From an uncultured Clostridia bacterium (GTDB lineage: Bacteria; Bacillota; Clostridia; Oscillospirales; Ruminococcaceae), in NCBI GenBank assembly GCA_947627205.1, contig CANQVE010000002.1, positions 124,001-188,000 on the forward strand: a stretch of 64,000 bases of DNA, in the 5' to 3' direction. Below the pieces are notes generated by a model. That model saw nothing but the letters and a program-made list of their open reading frames with translations. It searched no databases and was not told the DNA's origin. This document shows positions 16,498 through 24,518 of this stretch, one piece after another. The translations under genes and the position numbers were made by a program. Numbering within the stretch: position 1 is the stretch's first letter; each line of letters starts with the position of its first letter.

Positions 16498-19338
16498 TTA
16501 CTGATCTTTTTTCTTGCGCTTCATAGCTGCCGCCGCAACAGTAGCTCCAAAAGCAACCGCCGCGCCTACGCCCAATCCTGCAGATGTATCTTCTACACCC
16601 GTATAAGGATTATCGCCAAGCGGAACATCATCATCGTCGATTATAACGATATCGTCAAAGTGATTGTCGTCAGAATCGCTGTCGATAGCAGTATCCGTAT
16701 CATCATCGAAATCATCCATCTCGATATCATCAACAACTATCGTATCGTCGCTCGGAGTATCTGTATCCTCGGGAGCGTCAACAACTTCGTCGTCAACGTC
16801 ATCGATTACGGGCTCATTCGGTTCTTCTGTAGGCTCATCAGGTGTATCATCTACGGGTTCGTCGGGAGTTACATCTATTGCAGGCTCTTCCGGCGTTTCG
16901 TCTGCGGGCTCGTCGGGTGTTTCATCAACAGGCTCGTCAGGCGTATCGTCTACAGGCTCGTCGGGAATATCGTCCTCGGGAAGATCTTCCTCATCAGCGT
17001 CAACTGTATTATCCTCTGTGTAGTCATCACCTACATCAGGTTCATCTTCAACGTCAGTAACATCATCTGTTACCTGATCCTCGGGAGTATCGTCTGTGGG
17101 CTCATCAGGAGTATCGTCTACAGGCTCATCAGGAGTATCGTCTGTGGGCTCGTCAGGTGTATCGTCTGTGGGCTCGTCAGGAGTATCATCTGCGGGCTCA
17201 TCAGGTGCATCATCTGTAGGCTCATCAGGAGTATCGTCCGTAGGCTCATCGGGTGTGTCGTCCGTGGGCTCGTCAGGAGTATCATCTGTGGGTTCATCGG
17301 GAGTATCATCTGTGGGCTCATCAGGTGTATCATCTGTAGGCTCATCGGGTGTGTCGTCCGTGGGCTCATCAGGCGTATCATCTGTAGGCTCGTCGGGTGT
17401 ATCGTCCGTAGGCTCGTCAGGTGTGTCGTCTGTAGGCTCGTCGGGAGTATCGTCCGTGGGCTCATCAGGTGTATCATCTGTAGGCTCGTCGGGTGTATCG
17501 TCCGTGGGCTCATCAGGTGTGTCGTCCGTAGGCTCATCAGGTGTGTCATCCGTAGGCTCATCAGGTGTATCATCTGTAGGCTCATCAGGAGTATCGTCCG
17601 TAGGCTCATCGGGTGTGTCGTCCGTGGGCTCATCAGGAGTATCGTCCGTAGGCTCATCGGGTGTGTCGTCCGTGGGCTCATCAGGCGTATCATCTGTAGG
17701 CTCATCGGGAGTATCGTCCGTCGGCTCATCAGGAGTGTCATCTGTCGGCTCGTCAGGCGTGTCATCTGTAGGCTCATCAGGTGTATCGTCAACTACATCA
17801 TCACCGTCGTCGCCATCATCTACGACTGTATCATCAGGACCGTCGTCCTCATCATCAGGTTCATCGGGAGTGTCATCCGTGGGCTCATCGGGCGTGTCGC
17901 CGTCATCAGTCTCAATGGACTTATCTTCCTCTTCTACCTTATCTTCCTTGTCATCATCAGGCGTCGTATCGTCAGAATCGTCATCATCGGGCGTGGTGTC
18001 ATCGGTATCATCATCACCGTCATCACCGCCGCCGATCTCGTCTTCTTCGTCGCCGTCGTCAGTGTCGCCGTTATCCTGAACAACGTCTTTGTCGATATCC
18101 TTATCCTCGTCGTCCTGATCTTCCTCGTCGGGAGTTGTTGCATCCTGCTCATCGTCAACAGAGGGAGCAGAACCGTCATCAGCAGTAACCTGGTGGATCT
18201 CGTTGTTCATTCTGACATCGCTTGCGAATACGCTTCCGCTGAGAACACCGTCATTGAAGAAGTGCGCGTTCGGAGCAACTACGATACCGCCCATCTGCGA
18301 AGTCTTTATATCGCCGGCATAATTGCCGAAGTTAAACGTAACATTAGCGTTAGAAAGGTTCCAGTTGATCTTGTCATCACCGTTATCGTTTACACAGCCC
18401 ATGTCAACATAAGTCGTGCTGTCATCGGTGATAACGTTGATTATAACCTTAACTCCGCCGTTTCTGGACAGGAGCTTCTGCAGATACTCGCCGTTTGCAC
18501 TGAGGTCATCACTGCTGACGCTCGCAACAAGCGTCTGTCCGGGCTGAACTGCACCCGTCTCAATAGCATAGACCGCATCTCTAAGAGAGCTTCCCGAATC
18601 CTCAGCGGAGAATCCGACTTCATCTATGAGGTTCTGACCTGCTGTAGCCATAGAGTCAAGTTTTCCGCCGATATTCGCGAACGTATCATTCGCGTCAGCG
18701 CGGCGAATGGAAACCTTTTCGGGGTGTCCCTGGCAGTCAATTATGTAATCTCTTCCGCCCGCATTGAATGTGATCTTGCTTGCGTCTCCGCCCTCAACTA
18801 TCTCGAAGTCAAAGCCGAAAACAAGCTCGTATGAAGTACCCTCGTAAATGCCGAGCTTTATTGTCGAATCGCCGTCCTGAGGAAGCTCTGCGATATAGCA
18901 TGTATAAACGCTCGGAGCTTCAGCGCCGTTTCTCTCAAAGTTAGCGGCAACGTTGGTGTTATAAACATCAAATTTATTAACTTTTTCCGCGCAGATATTG
19001 CCCTCAACGTGTATTCCGTACATATTCAGGTCTTTGGTATACGCCGCGAAACCCTTGTACCCGGAAAGCTCGTTATTGAAATCTGCAACAGCACTCGCAT
19101 CTTCTGACGCAATGTAAACATTCGAGCCGCACTTGAGATACGCTTCGTTAGAACCGATATCGTTCCGCGCGCTTTCGGTCACATTGTTATTGTCGTCATT
19201 GTTTGCGTCATCGCCCGGATTAACGGCCGCGGACGCAGAAAGCGCACCCGCGCGCGAACCCAGAACAGTAACAGCAAACGCGAACATAAAAGCGACTTTT
19301 CCCTTGTTGGTCTTTTTCCTTTTTTCTTCATTCGACAT
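16498..19338 (-). CDS. Cell-wall-anchored protein with choice-of-anchor-A-like domain and long DDTPDEPT repeat
   Basis: A 946-residue secreted protein: signal peptide (about 1-40, ending ALSASA), an N-terminal region of about 350 residues that resembles the choice-of-anchor A adhesin domain (VAPNAHFFNDGVLSG, then NNEIHQV), an Asp-rich linker, about 29 tandem DDTPDEPT units, a second acidic segment, and a C-terminal sorting signal (NPYTG, hydrophobic stretch, KRKKK tail). The repeat region is very acidic and probably an extended cell-wall spacer. I chose the ATG at 19338, since AGGAG touches the ATG at 19347 but sits 9 nt from this one. The NPxTG sortase substrate reading is inferred from related clostridial proteins. 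Confidence 0.8.
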   Translation of the reverse strand: MSNEEKRKKTNKGKVAFMFAFAVTVLGSRAGALSASAAVNPGDDANNDDNNNVTESARNDIGSNEAYLKCGSNVYIASEDASAVADFNNELSGYKGFAAYTKDLNMYGIHVEGNICAEKVNKFDVYNTNVAANFERNGAEAPSVYTCYIAELPQDGDSTIKLGIYEGTSYELVFGFDFEIVEGGDASKITFNAGGRDYIIDCQGHPEKVSIRRADANDTFANIGGKLDSMATAGQNLIDEVGFSAEDSGSSLRDAVYAIETGAVQPGQTLVASVSSDDLSANGEYLQKLLSRNGGVKVIINVITDDSTTYVDMGCVNDNGDDKINWNLSNANVTFNFGNYAGDIKTSQMGGIVVAPNAHFFNDGVLSGSVFASDVRMNNEIHQVTADDGSAPSVDDEQDATTPDEEDQDDEDKDIDKDVVQDNGDTDDGDEEDEIGGGDDGDDDTDDTTPDDDDSDDTTPDDDKEDKVEEEDKSIETDDGDTPDEPTDDTPDEPDDEDDGPDDTVVDDGDDGDDVVDDTPDEPTDDTPDEPTDDTPDEPTDDTPDEPTDDTPDEPTDDTPDEPTDDTPDEPTDDTPDEPTDDTPDEPTDDTPDEPTDDTPDEPTDDTPDEPTDDTPDEPTDDTPDEPTDDTPDEPTDDTPDEPTDDTPDEPTDDTPDEPTDDTPDEPTDDTPDEPTDDTPDEPTDDTPDEPTDDTPDEPTDDTPDEPTDDAPDEPADDTPDEPTDDTPDEPTDDTPDEPVDDTPDEPTDDTPEDQVTDDVTDVEDEPDVGDDYTEDNTVDADEEDLPEDDIPDEPVDDTPDEPVDETPDEPADETPEEPAIDVTPDEPVDDTPDEPTEEPNEPVIDDVDDEVVDAPEDTDTPSDDTIVVDDIEMDDFDDDTDTAIDSDSDDNHFDDIVIIDDDDVPLGDNPYTGVEDTSAGLGVGAAVAFGATVAAAAMKRKKKDQ
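17090..17790 (-). repeat. 24-bp tandem repeat encoding DDTPDEPT
   Basis: About 29 in-frame 24-bp units encode DDTPDEPT with a few V/A changes. Synonymous third positions vary between units (for example Ser/Val codons on the opposite strand alternate), so protein sequence is conserved more than DNA. The opposite strand is open in long frames for this reason; those ORFs are shadows. Confidence 0.9.
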
Positions 19339-19401
19339 GGCTGTCATCTCCTAAAAACAATAACAAATAGATACAATTCTCCACCTATTGTGGTTATTAT
19401 C

Positions 19402-19430
19402 ATTATAGCATTTTAAATATTAAATGTCAA
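19402..19430 (-). promoter_or_regulatory. Promoter of the repeat surface protein gene
   Basis: Perfect minus-strand TTGACA (19430-19425), 17-nt spacer, TATAAT (19407-19402), about 60 nt upstream of the start codon. Confidence 0.88.
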
Positions 19431-19558
19431 TAGTTTTGATAAAAAACATTTACAAAATTTCCACAAATCCTACAAACTTTTTTAGCTGATTTTAACAAAA
19501 ATTCAGCAGTCCTCAAAAATGTTATTAACCGAAAACGGCTGATTTGTGAAAGATAATG

Positions 19559-20611
19559 TCAGACAACTCTTTTCGCCATGATGTCGGAATTGTACGCGCA
19601 CTTTACGGCGGTATCTGCGGTGATAATACCCGACTTGTACATATTCAGCAGACTGTTGTCCATTGTGGTCATTCCGGGAGCAGACTGTATGACGGAATCA
19701 ATCTGATGTGTCTTTTCATCACGGATAAGAGTTCTTATCGCGCTGTTCATTGTCATTATCTCGAAAGCGGGGGTATACTTCCCCTCTGTAGACATAACGA
19801 GCTGCTGGGAAATAACGGCGTTCAGCACCATGGAAAGCTGAATTCTTATCTGGTGCTGCTGGTTTGTAGGAAATACGTCAATTATCCTGTCAATGGTGTT
19901 TGCCGCGCCGAGAGTATGGAGCGTTGAAAGCACGAGCTGACCTGTTTCGGCGGCAGTCATTGCGACGCTTATTGTTTCATAATCGCGCATTTCTCCGAGC
20001 AGAATTACGTCGGGTGACTGTCTCAAAGCGGAGCGGAGCGCGCTTAAATAGCTCTCGGTGTCGATATTTATTTCGCGCTGGCTGATTATGCTCTTTTTAT
20101 GCTTGTGCAGGAACTCTATGGGATCTTCTATCGTGATGATATGCCCCGAACGTTCTTCATTTATCTTTTCGATAATGCAGGACAATGTCGTGGATTTTCC
20201 GCTTCCCGCAGGTCCCGTGACAAGAACGATCCCGCTTTTCAGTTTTGAAAGTTTCATTACGCTTTCGGGGATACCGAGCTGTTCGGGTTCGGGAAGCGTA
20301 AACGGAACATATCTCAAGACCGCCGCAAACGAGCCGCGCTGTTTGTAGATATTTGCACGAAATCTTCCCATTCCGACGACCGATATAGAAAAATCCATTT
20401 CCTTTTCGGGGAGATCTTCAATGTCAAACTTATAGCCTCCGAGCTTGTAAATTTCATAAACATACTCTTTTGTCACAGCAGGAGTTAGCGGGCATTCGTT
20501 TATTTTTACAAGATCTCCGTTTGCCTTATAGCTAAGAGCCGCGCCCGAAATTATGAATATATCCGAGGCGGAATTGTCCGCGGCAATTTTTAAAATTTCA
20601 AGTAATTCCAT
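19559..20611 (-). CDS. pilT: Type IV pilus retraction ATPase PilT
   Basis: A 350-residue secretion-superfamily ATPase of the PilT branch, which powers pilus disassembly and twitching. Seen: N-terminal PAS-like domain, Walker A TGPAGSGKSTTL, Asp box TIEDPIEF, Walker B LGEMRD, His box STLHTLGA. It is the last gene of a packed run with pilC and four small pilin-like proteins. The extension ATPase pilB, pilM/N/O and the prepilin peptidase are not in the window and must be elsewhere if the pilus is functional. Confidence 0.92.
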   Translation of the reverse strand: MELLEILKIAADNSASDIFIISGAALSYKANGDLVKINECPLTPAVTKEYVYEIYKLGGYKFDIEDLPEKEMDFSISVVGMGRFRANIYKQRGSFAAVLRYVPFTLPEPEQLGIPESVMKLSKLKSGIVLVTGPAGSGKSTTLSCIIEKINEERSGHIITIEDPIEFLHKHKKSIISQREINIDTESYLSALRSALRQSPDVILLGEMRDYETISVAMTAAETGQLVLSTLHTLGAANTIDRIIDVFPTNQQHQIRIQLSMVLNAVISQQLVMSTEGKYTPAFEIMTMNSAIRTLIRDEKTHQIDSVIQSAPGMTTMDNSLLNMYKSGIITADTAVKCAYNSDIMAKRVV

Positions 20612-20626
20612 ATCTTCCTCAAATCG

Positions 20627-21103
20627 TCAAAATGTTCCGTCCCAGACATTCAGTCCGGGATCGTCCTCAAACGTATCGTTTGTGATACTCTTCCATTCGT
20701 TTATTTTAAACTCGCCGTTCTCAAAGAAAGCAACGCTCGCAAATATGCTTTGCCTGTCGTTTATGCCGACGGAATATTCTGCGGTACAGCCGTTTGGCAG
20801 GCTTTTTACGGAAACGCCCTCTATAGTTTTCGCTTCTTCTTCAAAACTTTCCGCAAAGAACGCCGAACCTTTGAGTTCAAAAGCTATTTCATCAAGCCTC
20901 GACAGAATTTCTTTTGCCGACATATCCGCCGCGTAATAATTCTTCAGATAGTTCCCTGCCCTGTCGTTCAGAGCGTCGTTAGAGCCTGCCGCGCGAAAAC
21001 TAAGCACAGCGAAAACGGTCAGGCACAAAATAGCGAAGATTATCATAACAGTGATATATCCGACGCCTATCCCCGCGTTTTTTTGCTGTTTACGTCCGTT
21101 CAT
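20627..21103 (-). CDS. Small membrane-anchored pilus-locus protein (pseudopilin-like)
   Basis: Not recognised by family. The 158-residue protein has a basic N-terminus and one membrane helix (about 12-35, VGYITVMIIFAILCLTVFAV) with a mainly acidic extracellular domain, the architecture of a minor pilin or PilX-like protein. No clear prepilin cleavage motif. ATG preceded by GGAGG. It overlaps the upstream gene by 14 bp and is followed by pilT after 15 bp. Confidence 0.6.
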   Translation of the reverse strand: MNGRKQQKNAGIGVGYITVMIIFAILCLTVFAVLSFRAAGSNDALNDRAGNYLKNYYAADMSAKEILSRLDEIAFELKGSAFFAESFEEEAKTIEGVSVKSLPNGCTAEYSVGINDRQSIFASVAFFENGEFKINEWKSITNDTFEDDPGLNVWDGTF

Positions 21104-21491
21104 CGCTGCCTCCGTTCTTTACATAAGCGGCGCAGGTGAAATAATAGATCTTTCTGCCGTTTTCGGTAAAAATAAGAGTTAGTTTTGAAAACGTCCCTGC
21201 CGCGTTTTCGGTTTTTTCCTCGTCCTTTGCGACTGTTATTTTATCGTCGAGCTTTCCGCATTCGGCTGAAACTATCTTCATTGTTTCGTCATAATCGCCG
21301 TTTAAAGAATACACCTCCGCGACAGACTGCGAGAAAACTATAACGCTTTCAAGAGTTTCTCCCGCGCGGGATTTTTTATCGGCGCCCGCAAAAACGGACA
21401 ATATGACAGCGCCCGAAATGCTGAAAAACAGCAGAGATATTATCATCTCGATAAAAAACAAATTCAGCGGACGTTTTGTAGATCTTTTCAT
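21090..21491 (-). CDS. Minor pilin-like protein
   Basis: A 133-residue protein whose N-terminus, KRPLNLFFIEMIISLLFFSI, looks like a type IV prepilin helix, with a Glu five residues into the hydrophobic part as in mature pilins. The cleavage Gly is not evident. The C-terminal domain holds two Cys. It lies within the pil operon and overlaps both neighbours (ATGA with the upstream gene). Role in the pilus is inferred from context. Confidence 0.6.
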   Translation of the reverse strand: MKRSTKRPLNLFFIEMIISLLFFSISGAVILSVFAGADKKSRAGETLESVIVFSQSVAEVYSLNGDYDETMKIVSAECGKLDDKITVAKDEEKTENAAGTFSKLTLIFTENGRKIYYFTCAAYVKNGGSDERT

Positions 21492-21934
21492 TGTTCCGTT
21501 CCTTTCCGCACAATTGCGGAGCTTGTTTTTTTGCCTACGTTTACGGTTATCTTATAGAGCTCTTCGGTTTCTTTTATTTCGACGCCGTTCAGTTCAAATA
21601 TCCTTTCGCCGCCCGAAAGCTCATATTCGGAGCCTGCCGCGACTGTTTTTTCATACAGTCCGCCGTCGGAATAGTAGATAATGTTTGCAATACCGCCGTT
21701 CTGCAGTATCATTCCGTTTTCCGACAGCTCAACTTTTTCGGAGCTTTTTATCTTGTTTGAAAGATATCTTATCGAAGCTGAAGCAGTAAAATCCGTTGTG
21801 TAGTTGTCGTTTATCCTGCTGTAAGAACCCGCCGCCGAAGCAATTATCATCATCATGCACACCGCGAAAAGCAAAAACAGCAGCATACTTCCGACAGTGC
21901 TTATTGTGTCGGCTGTATTCTTGTAGTTTCTCAC
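21488..21934 (-). CDS. Pilus-locus membrane protein, DUF4860-like
   Basis: A 148-residue protein with one N-terminal membrane segment (about 15-33, GSMLLFLLFAVCMMMIIAS) and a beta-rich domain with EVSLSENG-like strands. It resembles the DUF4860 proteins found in clostridial pilus loci, but I could not search this. It overlaps the next gene by four bases (ATGA), a sign of translational coupling. Confidence 0.55.
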   Translation of the reverse strand: MRNYKNTADTISTVGSMLLFLLFAVCMMMIIASAAGSYSRINDNYTTDFTASASIRYLSNKIKSSEKVELSENGMILQNGGIANIIYYSDGGLYEKTVAAGSEYELSGGERIFELNGVEIKETEELYKITVNVGKKTSSAIVRKGTEQ

Positions 21935-21938
21935 CGTC

Positions 21939-22253
21939 TTACCGCCTTTCGATTATTGTTATTGTCGGTCTGATATTTGAAGCAATGCATTCATAATGCA
22001 CTATGTATTTTTTATTGTCTACGACAACGCCGTAATTGTCTATAAGATAATCCATGCTTTCGGGATATACCCCCTCTATCGCATAGCAAACGGTCACGCC
22101 GTTTTCGACTGTCGCTTTTACATTATCAAGCTCTTTTTTCTCAACAGCATTATTCGCATTTGCAATTCCGCAGATTATCCAGACTATCATTATCATAAAT
22201 GCGGCAATAGGCAACGCCGCCGAAAAGACTCTTCTGAATGAAAATCGTTTCAT
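21939..22253 (-). CDS. Small pilin-like protein
   Basis: A 104-residue protein with a basic start (MKRFSFRRVF), one membrane helix (about 12-32) and a short domain with the pattern TVCYAIEGVYPESMDYLIDNYGV. Periodic Tyr and Pro and the sequence EGVYP are commonly seen in type IV pilin-like proteins of Firmicutes. It lies 4 bp after pilC. Confidence 0.6.
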   Translation of the reverse strand: MKRFSFRRVFSAALPIAAFMIMIVWIICGIANANNAVEKKELDNVKATVENGVTVCYAIEGVYPESMDYLIDNYGVVVDNKKYIVHYECIASNIRPTITIIERR

Positions 22254-22257
22254 TTTT

Positions 22258-23295
22258 TCACCCTATAACTGACATTATATTCATAAGAGGGATCATTACC
22301 GATAGCAAGACCGCTCCTATTATCGTCGTCAGGACAATTACTATAAGAGGCTCTATTACGGAAACTATCCCCGAAGCGGCTTCCTGTGCCTCATAGTCAC
22401 AGCGCTCCGAGAGTTTTTTCCACGACTGTTCAAACGAGCCCGAGGTATAAGAAAATTTGAGAGAATGAGCGAACATAGACGGGAAAATATCTGATGTAGA
22501 GATAACGTCGGCGAAGTATTCCCCGCCAAGAACACGCTCTCTGCATTTATCGAGCTTTTTTATTAAGGCTTTGTCATTTATCAGCGACGAAGCGTAGAGA
22601 GGCATTTCTTCGGGAGCTATTCCCGCAGAAGCCATAAGGCTCATTGCGCTCGATATTTTTGCAAGAGAAAACTTTCTAGAAATTCTTTTTGTAAGCGGAA
22701 ATACCGTCAGAAATCCCGAAAGCCCGCGCTTTACCGAGGGTATCAGCGACAAAAGAGCGATCATTACCGCCGCCGCTATTATTATAAGAAGCGCCGCTAA
22801 AATTACCCAGCCTATAGTATATGCGGTATTCACGGCGGAGCTTACTGTTTCGCTAACGGACGCGTCAAACTGCGAGAATATCTCGCTGAACATCGGAAGT
22901 ACCAGAACGATAAGCACAATTATTACCGCGGTCATCATAAACAACAGCATAAGCGGGTGTATCACCGCGGACCTTACTGTTCTGCTAAGCTCTGCCCTGT
23001 TCTCATAATATTCCGAAAGATCTCTTGAAACGCCCTCGAGGCGCCCCGTTACGCCTCCGATCTTTACCATATTTACAGCGTATTCGGGAAATTTTCCGCA
23101 TTCTTCCATTGCTTCGCCGAGCGTTTTTCCGCCGTTTATGCTTTTTGAAAGCTCGCCGCAGATCTCTTTTATGCGCTTATCTTCCAAGTCGTCATGCAAA
23201 ATTTCCAATCCGTCCGAAAGCTGCATACCTGCATTGAGCATCAAAGCAAGCTGTTCAAAAAAATACGCCGTTTCATCCGAAGATAGGTTCTTCAT
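22258..23295 (-). CDS. pilC: Type IV pilus inner-membrane platform protein PilC (type II secretion F family)
   Basis: A 345-residue GspF/PilC protein with two T2SSF domains: about 5-125 (FFEQLALMLNAGMQLSDGLEI, FPEYAVNMVKIGGVTGRLEG) and about 200-325 (KISSAMSLMASAGI, FPSMFAHSLKFSYTSGSFEQ), three predicted membrane segments and a C-terminal IGAVLLSVMIPLMNIM helix. It is the membrane platform on which the pilus ATPases act. Shorter than the usual 400 residues because the N-terminal extension is missing, as in many clostridial forms. Confidence 0.9.
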   Translation of the reverse strand: MKNLSSDETAYFFEQLALMLNAGMQLSDGLEILHDDLEDKRIKEICGELSKSINGGKTLGEAMEECGKFPEYAVNMVKIGGVTGRLEGVSRDLSEYYENRAELSRTVRSAVIHPLMLLFMMTAVIIVLIVLVLPMFSEIFSQFDASVSETVSSAVNTAYTIGWVILAALLIIIAAAVMIALLSLIPSVKRGLSGFLTVFPLTKRISRKFSLAKISSAMSLMASAGIAPEEMPLYASSLINDKALIKKLDKCRERVLGGEYFADVISTSDIFPSMFAHSLKFSYTSGSFEQSWKKLSERCDYEAQEAASGIVSVIEPLIVIVLTTIIGAVLLSVMIPLMNIMSVIG

Positions 23296-23311
23296 TTTTT
23301 ATCTCCTTATT

Positions 23312-24496
23312 TTAATAATAATAAACAGCATTATAGTTCGAGCCGTTCATAATATAGTCCGCAATTGTTTTCTTGTCGGACGCACTCGCATAAAACGTTG
23401 CGTCCGCAAGGTTATATCCCCTGCTGCTCATAAGCAGTTCGGGAGTTATCCACCCCGTCTGCTCGGTATATACCTCGTTCCATGCGTGGTAGATATCGGG
23501 ACTTGCATATCCTATAACGAGCCTTGTGGGTATTCCCTGAGAGCGAAGCATAGCCGACATAAGCGACGCATAGTCGAAACATATCCCCTTTTTGCTTTTA
23601 AGAGTTTTATCGGGATCGGGTATATATCCGCTCTTTACCGTTGAGGCAAGATAATGGTCGTAGGTGATATTGTCCGATATATAGAGAAATACCGCGGAAA
23701 TTTTATCAATAGTTCCTGTTTTTCCCGCGCACAGTTCGGCGGCTTTCTTTACACATTCGGAGCTTTTTTTGTAGCTCACGAACTGATTTGGATAAGTATA
23801 GGGCGTTATATTGTCCTTTACTTGAACACTTACGCTTTCAGTGAGTAAAGTCGAATAGGTGTTTCCCGATATGTTTTCAAACACATAGAAGCTGTACTGA
23901 CCGCTCCCGCACGACAGAGGGAAATATACGGCCATTCCGTTTACGGGAACGTCGAAGTTATATGTCTTATCTTTGCAGACATATCTGAACTTAACGCGCT
24001 TGCTGTTTCCCGTATATTTGACCGAAATATATCCCTTTACGGCGTTTGAATAATCTATGACTACAGCGTTTTTGGTCTTGTCGGTGATTATTGCCGTGCC
24101 GGGCGAAGTCGGTGTTTCAAAGTCGGGAATAACGACATTCGGCGGAGGAGCAGAGCTTGACGAACTGCTAGGGACGCGTGATGAAGAAGCGACCGCTGAA
24201 GAAGAACCCGATGAATATGCCGACGAAAAAACAGATGATGACACGGAATATTCGGACGAGCTTTCTGAAATGCCTGATGAATAAACAGACGAACTCGGAA
24301 GAGAACTGCTCGAAAAAGCAGACGAACTTTCGCTCTCTGCAGACGAAGAAACAATTTCCGACGACTGTTCGGACGATATGCTGTCCGAGGAATTGCTTTT
24401 CTCGAACGAACACCCGCACAAAGACAGACCAAGGAGGACTACAAGCGCAGTTATCCTGTAATTCAGCGGTTTTTCACCGCCTTTTTTGACGCTCAT
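23312..24496 (-). CDS. Ser-rich lipoprotein with transglutaminase-like domain
   Basis: A 394-residue lipoprotein: signal peptide with lipobox (LLGLSLCGCS), a Ser-rich linker (about 32-120) and a C-terminal transglutaminase-like domain (about 250-375) with the catalytic Cys in KKGICFDYASLMSAMLRSQGI and His in YHAWNEVYTEQTGW. Transglutaminase-like proteins of this kind act outside the cell, often as peptidases or crosslinking enzymes; the target here is unknown. It lies between the CapA fusion and pilC in a tight operon, so a role in surface structure or pilus attachment is possible but inferred. Confidence 0.82.
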   Translation of the reverse strand: MSVKKGGEKPLNYRITALVVLLGLSLCGCSFEKSNSSDSISSEQSSEIVSSSAESESSSAFSSSSLPSSSVYSSGISESSSEYSVSSSVFSSAYSSGSSSAVASSSRVPSSSSSSAPPPNVVIPDFETPTSPGTAIITDKTKNAVVIDYSNAVKGYISVKYTGNSKRVKFRYVCKDKTYNFDVPVNGMAVYFPLSCGSGQYSFYVFENISGNTYSTLLTESVSVQVKDNITPYTYPNQFVSYKKSSECVKKAAELCAGKTGTIDKISAVFLYISDNITYDHYLASTVKSGYIPDPDKTLKSKKGICFDYASLMSAMLRSQGIPTRLVIGYASPDIYHAWNEVYTEQTGWITPELLMSSRGYNLADATFYASASDKKTIADYIMNGSNYNAVYYY

Positions 24497-24518
24497 ATTA
24501 CTCCCCTTTCATAGTGTG

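Noticed and set aside
16453-18834. A 793-residue plus-strand ORF with Ile/Arg/Cys-rich repeats, and the GSSGVSSV ORF at 17096-18079
   Set aside because: They are antisense to the 24-bp repeats of the surface protein gene. A 24-bp period keeps all frames open. The minus-strand gene has a promoter, signal peptide, sorting signal and terminator.
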